From positions 1 to 33,764 of the forward strand of contig CANQYU010000007.1 in the NCBI GenBank assembly GCA_947628145.1: a stretch of 33,764 nt of DNA, in the 5' to 3' direction. Below, in pieces: positions 1 through 8,312 of this stretch. The position numbers were made by a program, and so were the translations under genes. Source of the DNA: an uncultured Bacilli bacterium (GTDB lineage Bacteria > Bacillota_I > Bacilli_A > RF39 > UBA660). The notes under the pieces were generated by a model. That model was not told where the DNA came from. It saw nothing but the letters and a program-made list of their open reading frames with translations, and did not search any database. Positions within the stretch are counted from its first letter, which is position 1, and each line of letters begins with the position of its first letter.

Positions 1-24
1 ATCATATTATAATACTGAATTATA

Positions 25-67
25 ATACTGACATTTTCAAAAAATTTTATACTGACATTTTCAAAAA
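25..67. repeat. Two perfect copies of ATACTGACATTTTCAAAAA (25-43 and 49-67)
   Basis: Direct reading: identical 19-mers at 24-bp spacing, preceded by a partial TATAATACTGA duplication (about 10-31). Confidence 0.85.
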
Positions 68-92
68 GGTTTAACATAAGCTAGTAATTTAC

Positions 93-121
93 TTTACAAA
101 TCTATAAAATTATTATATACT
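93..121 (+). promoter_or_regulatory. Candidate sigma-A promoter of a short antisense/antitoxin RNA
   Basis: TTTACA (93-98), 17-nt spacer, TATACT (116-121); predicted TSS near 128. Confidence 0.6.
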
Positions 122-127
122 TAATTT

Positions 128-200
128 AGCGAGACACTTTATAGTGCTTGCCTGTTTTAGGTTTGCACCACTTACTTATAAGGTAAATGGTGCATTTTTA
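128..200 (+). ncRNA. Candidate antitoxin/antisense RNA of about 72 nt, convergent with the small hydrophobic ORF
   Basis: Starts after the promoter at 93-121 and ends at hairpin GCACCACTTAC-TTATAAG-GTAAATGGTGC (165-193) followed by ATTTTTA. Confidence 0.55.
165..200 (+). terminator. Intrinsic terminator (11-bp stem with one mismatch, followed by a T-tract)
   Basis: Stem 165-175/183-193, T-run 195-199; the T-run follows only on the + strand. Confidence 0.7.
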
Positions 201-212
201 TTATATTTAAAA

Positions 213-281
213 TTATTTAAAAATAATTTGTAGTATAATGAGCACTAAAAGTATCAAGATTAAAAAATCTTTTTTACTCAT
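213..281 (-). CDS. Candidate 22-aa hydrophobic type I toxin peptide MSKKDFLILILLVLIILQIIFK
   Basis: ATG at 281, TAA at 213-215; SD GGAGGTGG at 286-293 (GGAGGTGGTCATATG). Lys-rich N-terminus then a single hydrophobic span ending FK. Absent from the supplied ORF track. Confidence 0.6.
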   Translation of the reverse strand: MSKKDFLILILLVLIILQIIFK

Positions 282-342
282 ATGACCACCTCCGTTTAAA
301 AGATGGCAAGCACCAAGACCCCCTAAGATGTCTCGTGCCCTA

Positions 343-371
343 AACATAACATAAATTTAAATAAAGTGCAA
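343..371 (-). promoter_or_regulatory. Candidate sigma-A promoter of the toxin mRNA
   Basis: Minus strand TTGCAC (371-366), 17-nt spacer, TATGTT (348-343); predicted TSS about 336-338. Confidence 0.6.
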
Positions 372-398
372 AAAACAGATTTATTCAAATCTGCTTAG

Positions 399-470
399 CC
401 AATTTTATTAAATCTGCATCAAATTTGGCCATTTTTTACGAAAATCGCTTCCAATTTTATTAAATCTGCA
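399..470. repeat. 20-bp direct repeat CCAATTTTATTAAATCTGCA (399-418 and 451-470)
   Basis: Direct reading; a third partial AAATCTGC copy lies in the CAGATTT-ATTC-AAATCTG hairpin at about 376-393. Confidence 0.8.
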
Positions 471-527
471 AATTTTAATTATTTTACACTTGTTTACAAA
501 AAATTATTTAATTAAGAACACCTATAT

Positions 528-1256
528 CTAAAAAAACAAATCATTTAAAGCATCACTAATAATTTTACTACATATTTCTACGACATCTTTAACGTTAGGC
601 GTCGTATATAATCTTTTATCTTTTTCTAACACCAAAGGTACTCCAATTGCAATAACCGGTATATTAAAAGTTTTTGCATCTATTTTTTTATTATCTTTAA
701 TAGCACTCCCCGGGATTATTCCTGTATTATTTATTTCTATAAAATTATTTAAATTTTCTTCTTTATTAGTCGCCAAAGCATCTATCATAATTATCACGGA
801 AGGCTTTAATTTTTTTACTACCATCTCAATTAAACTAAAAGAACTTATTCCTGTTTTTTCGGTAACCTCCGGATTAAATAAAGCTACTTTTGGTAAATTA
901 AGAAAATCTGTAAAATGATTAGTTGCCATCACTTTATTAGTCGTATTTACTCCTAGACTATCACAAATAACACTGGAATTCCCCAAGCCGACAATTAAAG
1001 GTTTAGTTGGCTTTTCATTTTTAAAAAAAGCTTTTAGAATTTTCATTAATTCTTTTTTAATATTTTTTTCTTTTTCATATAACTTTTCATAATCAAAATT
1101 AATAGAGAAATAATCTCCTCTAATTCTTTTAACTTTTATTTCATTACTACTATCAACTTTAAAATGAGTTACTTTATATCCATTATAATTATACTCGTCT
1201 ATTTTATATAAATTATCGTCAATAACTTTAGCTAAATCCATAAATAATTTTTTCAT
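528..1256 (-). CDS. gpr: GPR-like germination (spore) protease, compact form
   Basis: GPR-type motifs LIVGLGNSSVICDSLGV, VIIMIDALAT, NNTGIIPGSAI and IPVIAIGVPLVL; SD GAGGTG upstream of the ATG. Confidence 0.85.
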   Translation of the reverse strand: MKKLFMDLAKVIDDNLYKIDEYNYNGYKVTHFKVDSSNEIKVKRIRGDYFSINFDYEKLYEKEKNIKKELMKILKAFFKNEKPTKPLIVGLGNSSVICDSLGVNTTNKVMATNHFTDFLNLPKVALFNPEVTEKTGISSFSLIEMVVKKLKPSVIIMIDALATNKEENLNNFIEINNTGIIPGSAIKDNKKIDAKTFNIPVIAIGVPLVLEKDKRLYTTPNVKDVVEICSKIISDALNDLFF

Positions 1257-1299
1257 ACTAACACCTCTATTATTATGAGCTAAAAAAAAGAAGATATAC

Positions 1300-4200
1300 T
1301 TACCTTGTATAATCTTCTCCTTTTATTTCTTGTTTAATATTATTTATCATACTTTCAAAATCTAAACCTGCCAAGATAGAACTATTAACTAATTCTTTTA
1401 AATATATACTAAAATCTCCCTCTATATTTAACATTTTATATTTATATTCTAATAATCTTAATATTTTAGTATATAAATCTATTTTCTTTTTAGTAAATTT
1501 TTCATATTGTTTAGCAAACCATTCTCTATTAATATTTATAAATAAATTTTCTAAATAATAATAACTAGGTAAAACTTTATATTCTAAATAATATTTATAA
1601 GATTTTAATAATAAATTAATTAGTTGAACTACGACTGAATTACTTTCTTTTGTTATTATATATTGTTTTAATAATTCTTGTTCTTCTTTATCTAAATTAG
1701 TAATCAAAATACGGCCAATAAATTCATCAAAATTTTCCCTTGGAAATAGAGCATAAATATTAATTTCTTTATTAGTACATAATTTATTATATCTATTTTT
1801 TAAATTACCAACTATGTTTTTAATCTCGTCATATCTAATTTCATTTTTATAGTATAAATCAATTTTTTCTCTTTCTTCCGGGGTTAAAGCTTCTAATAAA
1901 TAATTAAGCATTTCTCTTTTTTCTAAATCATTTACGTCTTCTTTTAAAATATAATCATAAATATCTTTATAATCTTTCTTTCTTCCTCTAAAATTTTCTG
2001 TCTTATCTTTTCTTCGGTCATACTTTAATTTTAAATTAGCAATTATATTTCTAACCTCAGTCGAATTTAATTCATTTTTATAGTATAACTCAATTTTTCC
2101 TCTTTCTTCCTCGGTTAAATCATTTAATAATTGAATAAGAATATCTTTTTTTTCTAAATCATTTATATCTTTTTTTAAGACATATTCATAAATATTTTTA
2201 TAAGTTTTCTTTCTTCCACCCGATTTATTTTCTCTAATCCCTTTTACTTTAGCTTTATTTTTTCTTCGTTCATATCTTTTTCTTAAATTAAATATTATTT
2301 TTTTAGCCTCCGGGTCAGCTTGGTCATTTTTATAATATAAAGTTATTTTTTTTCTTTCTTCTTTAGATAATTCATTTAATAAATGAGTAAGGAGCATTCT
2401 TTTTTCTAAGTTATTTATATCTTCTCTTAATATATACTCATAAATATTATTATAAATTTTTCTTCTTTTTCCCAAATTACCTGCCATACTTTTTCTTCGG
2501 TCATATTTTTGTTTTAAATTTAATAATATTTTATGAACCTCCATACAATTTATTTCGTCTTTATAATATAAATCAATTTTTGTTCTGTCATCCTCGGTTA
2601 AATCATTTAATAAACGGGTAAGTATTTCTCTTTTTTCTGTATCATTGACATCTTCTTTTAAGATATATTCATAAACATTTTTATAAAGTTTATTTCTTCC
2701 TAATAGTTTATTTTTCTTATTTATTTTTCGTTCATATTTTTGTTTTAAATTTGCTATGATATTTTTAACCCCATTATAATCTATTTTATCTTTATAATAT
2801 AAATCGATTTTTATTCTTTCTTCTTCTGTTAAAGTATTTAATAATTGATTAAGGATATTTCTTTTTTCTAAATCATTTATATTATCTCTTAATATATACT
2901 CATAAATACTATCCCAGCTTCTTTTTTTCCCCCTTTTTTCTTTCTTATCAAACCCATATTTCTTTTTTAACATATTAATTCTATCATTAATTTCTATTTT
3001 AGTTTTTTCGTCTTCCAGTTGCGAACTCGCTTCCATACTATAATATTTGAGCATTTCGGAACTTTCTTCTTTAAGAATTATATCTACTAATTTTCTTCTT
3101 TCTAAATCATTGGCATTATCGCCCAAAAAAAGTTTATAAACACTCTCTTTATTTTCATTTAAAGTTTCTTCTCTTTTTAAATATCTCGAAATATAATTTC
3201 GAATATATTTTAATGCGACAAAACTCCTTTGTTTTGCTTCTATACTTGTATCTCCCCCTAAGTAATCTTTAAGACTTATTTTATTATTTTGCATTTTTTT
3301 ATAAGCTTCCGCGATTATATTTTTCTTTTCTTCATAAGGAATATTTACCTCAATAATTTGACATAAAGCCTCGATTAAATCTTCGTCATTTTGAATATCA
3401 AAATTATAATTATCAATAATTTGTCTCTTTGGTTCTTTAACTTTATCTAACTCATTATTATTATCATTAGTATCCATTAATTTTAATTTACTATATAATC
3501 TATTAAATAAAGTATTATCATTAATATTCATAGCTTTAAAACTATTATATTTTATAAAATCATTAACTAATTGATTTAATTCTCCTAAACTAAAATTAAA
3601 AACTAATTTTTGATAAATATGGGGAGCCACTTTTCCAATAACTTTTTCGTATTCCTCATGTATTTTCATAATCATTTCATAATGAGCTAAAATAAATTTT
3701 AATCTTTTAGCTATTTCCGAATTTAAAAAACTAGAAAAAGAAATCTTATTAACCATGCTTAAATCAAAACCATCCATAAAATCTAAAACATAGTATTCCA
3801 TACTCCTAACCCAATAAAGCTCTTTATCTTGGGGTTTCATTGCTAATTCTAAATCATATTTTCCATCTACTATTTCTCTTACTTGTCTATAAGAAAAATC
3901 ACTAGCCCCTAAAGCTTTTAATATTTTATTAAATAAACCATCACGGGCTTTTAATTTTTGAAAATAACTTTCATTAAAATTAATTCTATATTTTTTTAAA
4001 AAACTATAAAAATTTAATAACGTTTTTAAATATGTTTTATTAGTAATTTCTTGCTCTAAATAAGCTTCTAAAATACTTGTATTTTCTTTTGCACAATTAT
4101 TTTTTATAACTATTTCTAATCTATTTCTTAATTTATTTACAAAAGTATCTATATTAAAATGAGCTAATTCTTTTTCTACCACTATAAATAATTGTTCCCA

Positions 4201-4335
4201 CAACCGGGGACTAATATTTAAAAAACTAAATTCATTTTTTAAATCCATCATATTTTCTTCTAATATTCTTGCATCTACCATCAATATTCGTTCATTTTCT
4301 AGTAAATTTTTAATAAAATTATCCATAAAGCTCAC
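1300..4335 (-). CDS. Large repeat-containing protein of unknown function with sigma-region-4-like tandem modules
   Basis: 1011-aa ORF; about 5 well-conserved ~77-aa repeats (YEYILKEDVNDLEKR...LTEEER.KIDLYYK.E....EV.NIIANLK.KYDRRK) plus degenerate flanking copies. Confidence 0.8.
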   Translation of the reverse strand: MSFMDNFIKNLLENERILMVDARILEENMMDLKNEFSFLNISPRLWEQLFIVVEKELAHFNIDTFVNKLRNRLEIVIKNNCAKENTSILEAYLEQEITNKTYLKTLLNFYSFLKKYRINFNESYFQKLKARDGLFNKILKALGASDFSYRQVREIVDGKYDLELAMKPQDKELYWVRSMEYYVLDFMDGFDLSMVNKISFSSFLNSEIAKRLKFILAHYEMIMKIHEEYEKVIGKVAPHIYQKLVFNFSLGELNQLVNDFIKYNSFKAMNINDNTLFNRLYSKLKLMDTNDNNNELDKVKEPKRQIIDNYNFDIQNDEDLIEALCQIIEVNIPYEEKKNIIAEAYKKMQNNKISLKDYLGGDTSIEAKQRSFVALKYIRNYISRYLKREETLNENKESVYKLFLGDNANDLERRKLVDIILKEESSEMLKYYSMEASSQLEDEKTKIEINDRINMLKKKYGFDKKEKRGKKRSWDSIYEYILRDNINDLEKRNILNQLLNTLTEEERIKIDLYYKDKIDYNGVKNIIANLKQKYERKINKKNKLLGRNKLYKNVYEYILKEDVNDTEKREILTRLLNDLTEDDRTKIDLYYKDEINCMEVHKILLNLKQKYDRRKSMAGNLGKRRKIYNNIYEYILREDINNLEKRMLLTHLLNELSKEERKKITLYYKNDQADPEAKKIIFNLRKRYERRKNKAKVKGIRENKSGGRKKTYKNIYEYVLKKDINDLEKKDILIQLLNDLTEEERGKIELYYKNELNSTEVRNIIANLKLKYDRRKDKTENFRGRKKDYKDIYDYILKEDVNDLEKREMLNYLLEALTPEEREKIDLYYKNEIRYDEIKNIVGNLKNRYNKLCTNKEINIYALFPRENFDEFIGRILITNLDKEEQELLKQYIITKESNSVVVQLINLLLKSYKYYLEYKVLPSYYYLENLFININREWFAKQYEKFTKKKIDLYTKILRLLEYKYKMLNIEGDFSIYLKELVNSSILAGLDFESMINNIKQEIKGEDYTR
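1770..2920 (-). repeat. Tandem ~77-aa (~230-bp) coding repeats within the 1300-4335 ORF
   Basis: Successive DSIYEYIL, KNVYEYIL, NNIYEYIL, KNIYEYVL and KDIYDYIL units followed by (D/E)(R)xKIxLYYK and KQKYxRR segments; limits approximate. Confidence 0.8.
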
Positions 4336-4437
4336 CTTTTTTCATATGTAATATTTTAACATAACCTTTTTAAAAGTCAATTAAAACCCTAAATTAATCA
4401 ATTTTTTTAGAATAAAGGGCTAAATATAATAAAATGC

Positions 4438-4466
4438 TTGAAAAAGCCCCAGTTTTTTGATAGAAT
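4438..4466 (+). promoter_or_regulatory. Candidate sigma-A promoter of rpsT
   Basis: TTGAAA (4438-4443), 17-nt spacer, TAGAAT (4461-4466), upstream of SD GAGAGGAG. Confidence 0.65.
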
Positions 4467-4495
4467 TGATACTGAAACGAGAGAGGAGTGTTCCC

Positions 4496-4759
4496 ATGGC
4501 AAATATTAAAAGCTCAAAGAAAGCCATTAAAGTAATTGCAAAAAAAACTGAAAACAACCATGAACTTAAAGCTCGAGTAAAAAATCTTATTAAAGAAACT
4601 GAAAAAGCTATTGCAAATGGCGACAAGGAATCTGCTAATACTTTATATAAAGATGTTCAAAAATATTTAGACCAAGCCACAAGCAAAGGGTTTATTAAAA
4701 CTAATACATCTATTAGACAAAAGACAAGATTATCTAATAAAATAAAGAATATGAAGTAA
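4496..4759 (+). CDS. rpsT: 30S ribosomal protein S20
   Basis: MANIKSSKKAIKVIAKKTENNHELKARVKNLIKETEKAI... typical bS20. Start placed at ATG 4496 with SD GAGAGGAG rather than the track's 4457. Confidence 0.95.
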   Translation: MANIKSSKKAIKVIAKKTENNHELKARVKNLIKETEKAIANGDKESANTLYKDVQKYLDQATSKGFIKTNTSIRQKTRLSNKIKNMK

Positions 4760-4787
4760 CATTTTATTGTGAACTTCTTTTTTTTTT
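4753..4787 (+). terminator. Intrinsic terminator after rpsT
   Basis: GAAGT...ACTTC hairpin followed by about 10 T. Confidence 0.65.
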
Positions 4788-4811
4788 GCTATACTATTTT
4801 TAGGTGTTAAT

Positions 4812-5750
4812 ATGAAAAAAATAATTATTCCCTTCATTTGTATATTAAGTATTCTTTTAGTCTTATTAAATATTAATTCTCTAACAACTAAAATAACTAA
4901 TATTTTAGAACATCCTAGTTTCAATACTTTAAATCAACCCAATATTTATTATAAAAATACTACTTATTCCTTTGCGACTAATACTAATAATTTTACTCCT
5001 TATGGTAAACAAGATTTATTAAATATTATTTATAGTATTATTAATCATGGTACTAAAAACTTTAGTTTTACTTGTCCCAAAGCTTATCAAAACTGTTTAG
5101 AAGATTTAAATAATTTTAGTAAAGATGCTAATTTATTAACTCATTTAAATAATTTTGTTCATCCCTTTAATTCATTTACTAGTATTAATACCACCATTTA
5201 TGATGGTGGAGAAATAAATATTAAAGTAAAATATCTTTATACTGAAGAAGAAATAACTAAACTTAATACGGAAATAAATAAAATAATTTCGACTTTAATA
5301 ACTCCCGATATCACCGAAGATTATGATAAAATAAAAACTATTCATGATTATATTATTAATGAAACTAAATATGATTTAGATAATAATAAAGAATTAAAAA
5401 GTTATAATGCTTATGGAGCATTATTTAATAAAGTTGCGACCTGTAATGGTTATACTGATTTAATGGCTTTATTTTTAACTAATATGGGTTATGAAAATAT
5501 TAAAGTAGCGACCACCAGTAGTACTAATAATTTAGAAGGCCATGTTTGGAATGCTGTTAAATTAAATAATGAATGGCTTCATTTAGATTTAACTTGGGAT
5601 GACCCGGTAAGTTCTAATGATAAAAATTATTTATATCATAAATATTTTTTAATTAATACTGAAGAATTAAAAACCGCGGATAGTAATATCACTAGTACAG
5701 AACATGACTTTGATTTAACTATTTATCCCGAATTAAAAACTTTTAGCTAA
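4812..5750 (+). CDS. Membrane-anchored transglutaminase-like domain protein
   Basis: N-terminal hydrophobic signal/anchor; transglutaminase-like triad context VATCNGYTDLMALFL, GHVWNAVKL, WLHLDLTWDDP. Confidence 0.85.
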   Translation: MKKIIIPFICILSILLVLLNINSLTTKITNILEHPSFNTLNQPNIYYKNTTYSFATNTNNFTPYGKQDLLNIIYSIINHGTKNFSFTCPKAYQNCLEDLNNFSKDANLLTHLNNFVHPFNSFTSINTTIYDGGEINIKVKYLYTEEEITKLNTEINKIISTLITPDITEDYDKIKTIHDYIINETKYDLDNNKELKSYNAYGALFNKVATCNGYTDLMALFLTNMGYENIKVATTSSTNNLEGHVWNAVKLNNEWLHLDLTWDDPVSSNDKNYLYHKYFLINTEELKTADSNITSTEHDFDLTIYPELKTFS

Positions 5751-5762
5751 CTAGAAGTTTTT

Positions 5763-7670
5763 TTAAAAGCCATGACCGGAAGAACCTCCTCCGCCAAAGC
5801 CTCCACCTGAGGAAAATCCTCCCCCTGACCCACTGCCACTGGAGAAAGAAGAATGGGTGTTGGCATAATTAGCCGCTTGTTTTTGATAAGCCCCATTAAC
5901 TGCCCTACTAACACTATTACTAATAGAATCCCCTAAGTTTAAATAAATATAAGTTGGTTCATAAATGGTATCATTAATATTTAATTCTTTTATTTTAACA
6001 TTCATATCTTTTTGTACTTTTTTAGCTAAACCAAAAATTGTCGCATAAACTAAATATCTTTCCCATAAAGCAATCTCAGGTAATTCTTTTAATTTAAATA
6101 AACCAAAATCATCTAAAAAGTTTCTAAAAGCTTTCCATTTATCGTAATGTAAACTACCCTTTTCTGTCTTTTTAAATATAAATAAACAATAAACAAAAAA
6201 TACTAAGGCTGGAAAAATAATAATTTTATTTAAAATAAAATCTACACCATTTTTAAATCCATAAGAATAAATTATAAAGGCTAAAATAACTACTATAACG
6301 GCAATAATTTTAGGTACTCCAGAAAATAAATAAAATTTTTCATTTTTAGCTATTGTTAAAACATCATTTTTCCATTTAGTATAACTTGCTACAAAATTAT
6401 CACATGTTTTAACTCCACTAGCATACTTTTTTAAATCAGCTAAAGTAAAAATCGGTTTTCCCAAAGAATTAGTACTTTTTCCTACTTTATGAAATAAAAA
6501 GTCTACTAATATTGTCTCACTACTATTTAAATTATTTTCATTATCTAAAATAAAAGTATAATCTTTTTCTTTAGATGTACTTTTTATTTCTTCTAATTTA
6601 ATATTCTTTTTATAAATTAAATTCATAATCGAAGCACTCATTGCATTAGGAGTTAAATTTCTATTCATTAAAAAATCAATAATTTCTACATTATAATCAT
6701 CAATAAATTCTCTATTATATTTTGCATAAAAACCTGATTTAGGACTTTTTCCATATTTAAAATAAATATATATTCCTAAAATAAGCATCGCTCCATATAA
6801 CATAACTGTACTTATAATTGTTTTATTTCTTTTACTCTTTAATTCTTTTCTTAAATTATTAGCTTTTAAAGCTCTTTCTTCTTCAACTTTTAATATATTA
6901 CTTAAAGCTTCCACATTAGTTTTTTTAACTTGTAAATCATCCGTAATTAAATTTTTATTAAAAGTCATTCTTATATCTAAAGCTTCGTCCGCCTCCATAT
7001 AATCTATTTTAGCTAAAGCTCCTGAATTATCAGTTAGTTTTGTTATTTCTCCCGCTAGAGGGCCATGGGTCCAAATTCGAAAATCTGAAGAATTATCTTG
7101 AGCCGGTAAATTTACTTTAATTTCGACATCTTCGATATCGTCATAATCATTAGGAGTTATAAAATTCCAATAAAATTCTGCCACATCCAAATGTTTAACT
7201 ACAGCTTGTTTTAATAAATAACTAATTTTAAAAGCTACCCTCTGTTTATTAGCTCGGTAATATAAACGATAAGTATAACCTCCATCATTAGTACTCATTG
7301 TATACTTACCTCGTTCGCCATTTTCCGCATAAACTACTTTTTCCATTTCTTCAAAATCTAAATCATTTATGGTCTCAAAACTAACATTATTAACGTATTT
7401 AGCTTGCAAACTTAATAATTCTAAACTAGAAGCATTATATATATTAGAATTATACTCATAATAATCATTATTTAATAAATCATTGGTATAAGTTAAAGTT
7501 TTCTCATATCCATTAAATGTTCCATCCATGACTATTAGCTCTGTTATTTTTACATCGCCATTATTTAAAATATCCGCTTCCACCAATTGTTCTGTAATTT
7601 TATAACTAGCCGCCTCTACTTTAAAAGGTAAAATAACTAATAGTATTAAACTAAGTAAAAATTTTTTCAT
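5763..7670 (-). CDS. DUF2207-type membrane protein with Gly/Ser-rich C-terminus
   Basis: Signal peptide, N-terminal extracellular domain, TM segments, C-term SGSGSGGGFSSGGGFGGGGSSGHGF; adjacent to LemA as is common for this family. Confidence 0.8.
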   Translation of the reverse strand: MKKFLLSLILLVILPFKVEAASYKITEQLVEADILNNGDVKITELIVMDGTFNGYEKTLTYTNDLLNNDYYEYNSNIYNASSLELLSLQAKYVNNVSFETINDLDFEEMEKVVYAENGERGKYTMSTNDGGYTYRLYYRANKQRVAFKISYLLKQAVVKHLDVAEFYWNFITPNDYDDIEDVEIKVNLPAQDNSSDFRIWTHGPLAGEITKLTDNSGALAKIDYMEADEALDIRMTFNKNLITDDLQVKKTNVEALSNILKVEEERALKANNLRKELKSKRNKTIISTVMLYGAMLILGIYIYFKYGKSPKSGFYAKYNREFIDDYNVEIIDFLMNRNLTPNAMSASIMNLIYKKNIKLEEIKSTSKEKDYTFILDNENNLNSSETILVDFLFHKVGKSTNSLGKPIFTLADLKKYASGVKTCDNFVASYTKWKNDVLTIAKNEKFYLFSGVPKIIAVIVVILAFIIYSYGFKNGVDFILNKIIIFPALVFFVYCLFIFKKTEKGSLHYDKWKAFRNFLDDFGLFKLKELPEIALWERYLVYATIFGLAKKVQKDMNVKIKELNINDTIYEPTYIYLNLGDSISNSVSRAVNGAYQKQAANYANTHSSFSSGSGSGGGFSSGGGFGGGGSSGHGF

Positions 7671-7681
7671 CTTATCTCCTA

Positions 7682-7702
7682 AAAAAAGGCTTATTTTAAG
7701 CC
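7682..7702 (-). terminator. Hairpin AAAGGCTTATTTTAAGCCTTT downstream of lemA
   Basis: Perfect inverted repeat flanked by A/T runs. Confidence 0.55.
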
Positions 7703-7703
7703 T

Positions 7704-8258
7704 TTAAAATTTAATTTTAACATTTTCTTTTTCTTCTTCTAAAGCTTTAAAGAAAGTTTCTTTTGTAAACTTGAAAATGCCCGCCACTAAATTAGATGGA
7801 AACATTTCCACTTTATTATTATATTGTAATACAATATCATTATAAAATTGTCTTGCAATAGCAATTTTATCTTCTGTTTGCTCTAAACTTGCTTGTAATT
7901 CTAAGAAATTTTGATTAGCTTTTAAATCTGGATAACTTTCTGTTAAAGCAAATAATTTATTAATGGCTTTAGTAAGTTCTCCATCAGCTTTCATTTGTTC
8001 TTCTGGTAAATTAGCACTTAAATAAGTATTTCGTGCTTTAACTACATTTTCTAATGTTTCACTTTCATGTTTAGTATAACCTTTAACAATATCTACTAAA
8101 TTTGGAACCATATCAAATCTTCTTTTTAATTGAACATCAATTTGACTCCAAGCATCTCTAACTCTGTTTCTTAATGATACTAACGAATTATAAGTTGCTA
8201 CTAACCATAAAACTAGAACAACAAGCACTACAATTAAAATAATTAAACCTGTTTTCAT
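7704..8258 (-). CDS. lemA: LemA family protein
   Basis: N-terminal TM followed by LVSLRNRVRDAWSQIDVQLKRRFDMVPNLVDIVKGYTKHE, a characteristic LemA sequence. Confidence 0.95.
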   Translation of the reverse strand: MKTGLIILIVVLVVLVLWLVATYNSLVSLRNRVRDAWSQIDVQLKRRFDMVPNLVDIVKGYTKHESETLENVVKARNTYLSANLPEEQMKADGELTKAINKLFALTESYPDLKANQNFLELQASLEQTEDKIAIARQFYNDIVLQYNNKVEMFPSNLVAGIFKFTKETFFKALEEEKENVKIKF

Positions 8259-8312
8259 TACTTCCTCCTATATAAATATATTATCATAATATTTATTTTA
8301 ACTCAATATTTA

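Noticed and set aside
25-67. Two 19-bp repeats considered as a degenerate CRISPR
   Set aside because: Only two copies with a 5-bp gap, no cas genes in the window.
1770-2920. Regularly spaced repeats considered as a CRISPR array
   Set aside because: About 230-bp period, in-frame protein-coding, divergent between units; no short identical repeats with unique spacers.
4420-4924. Minus-strand ORFs 4420-4626 and 4730-4924 opposite rpsT and the transglutaminase gene
   Set aside because: Fully antisense to confidently assigned genes; no SD or recognisable family.
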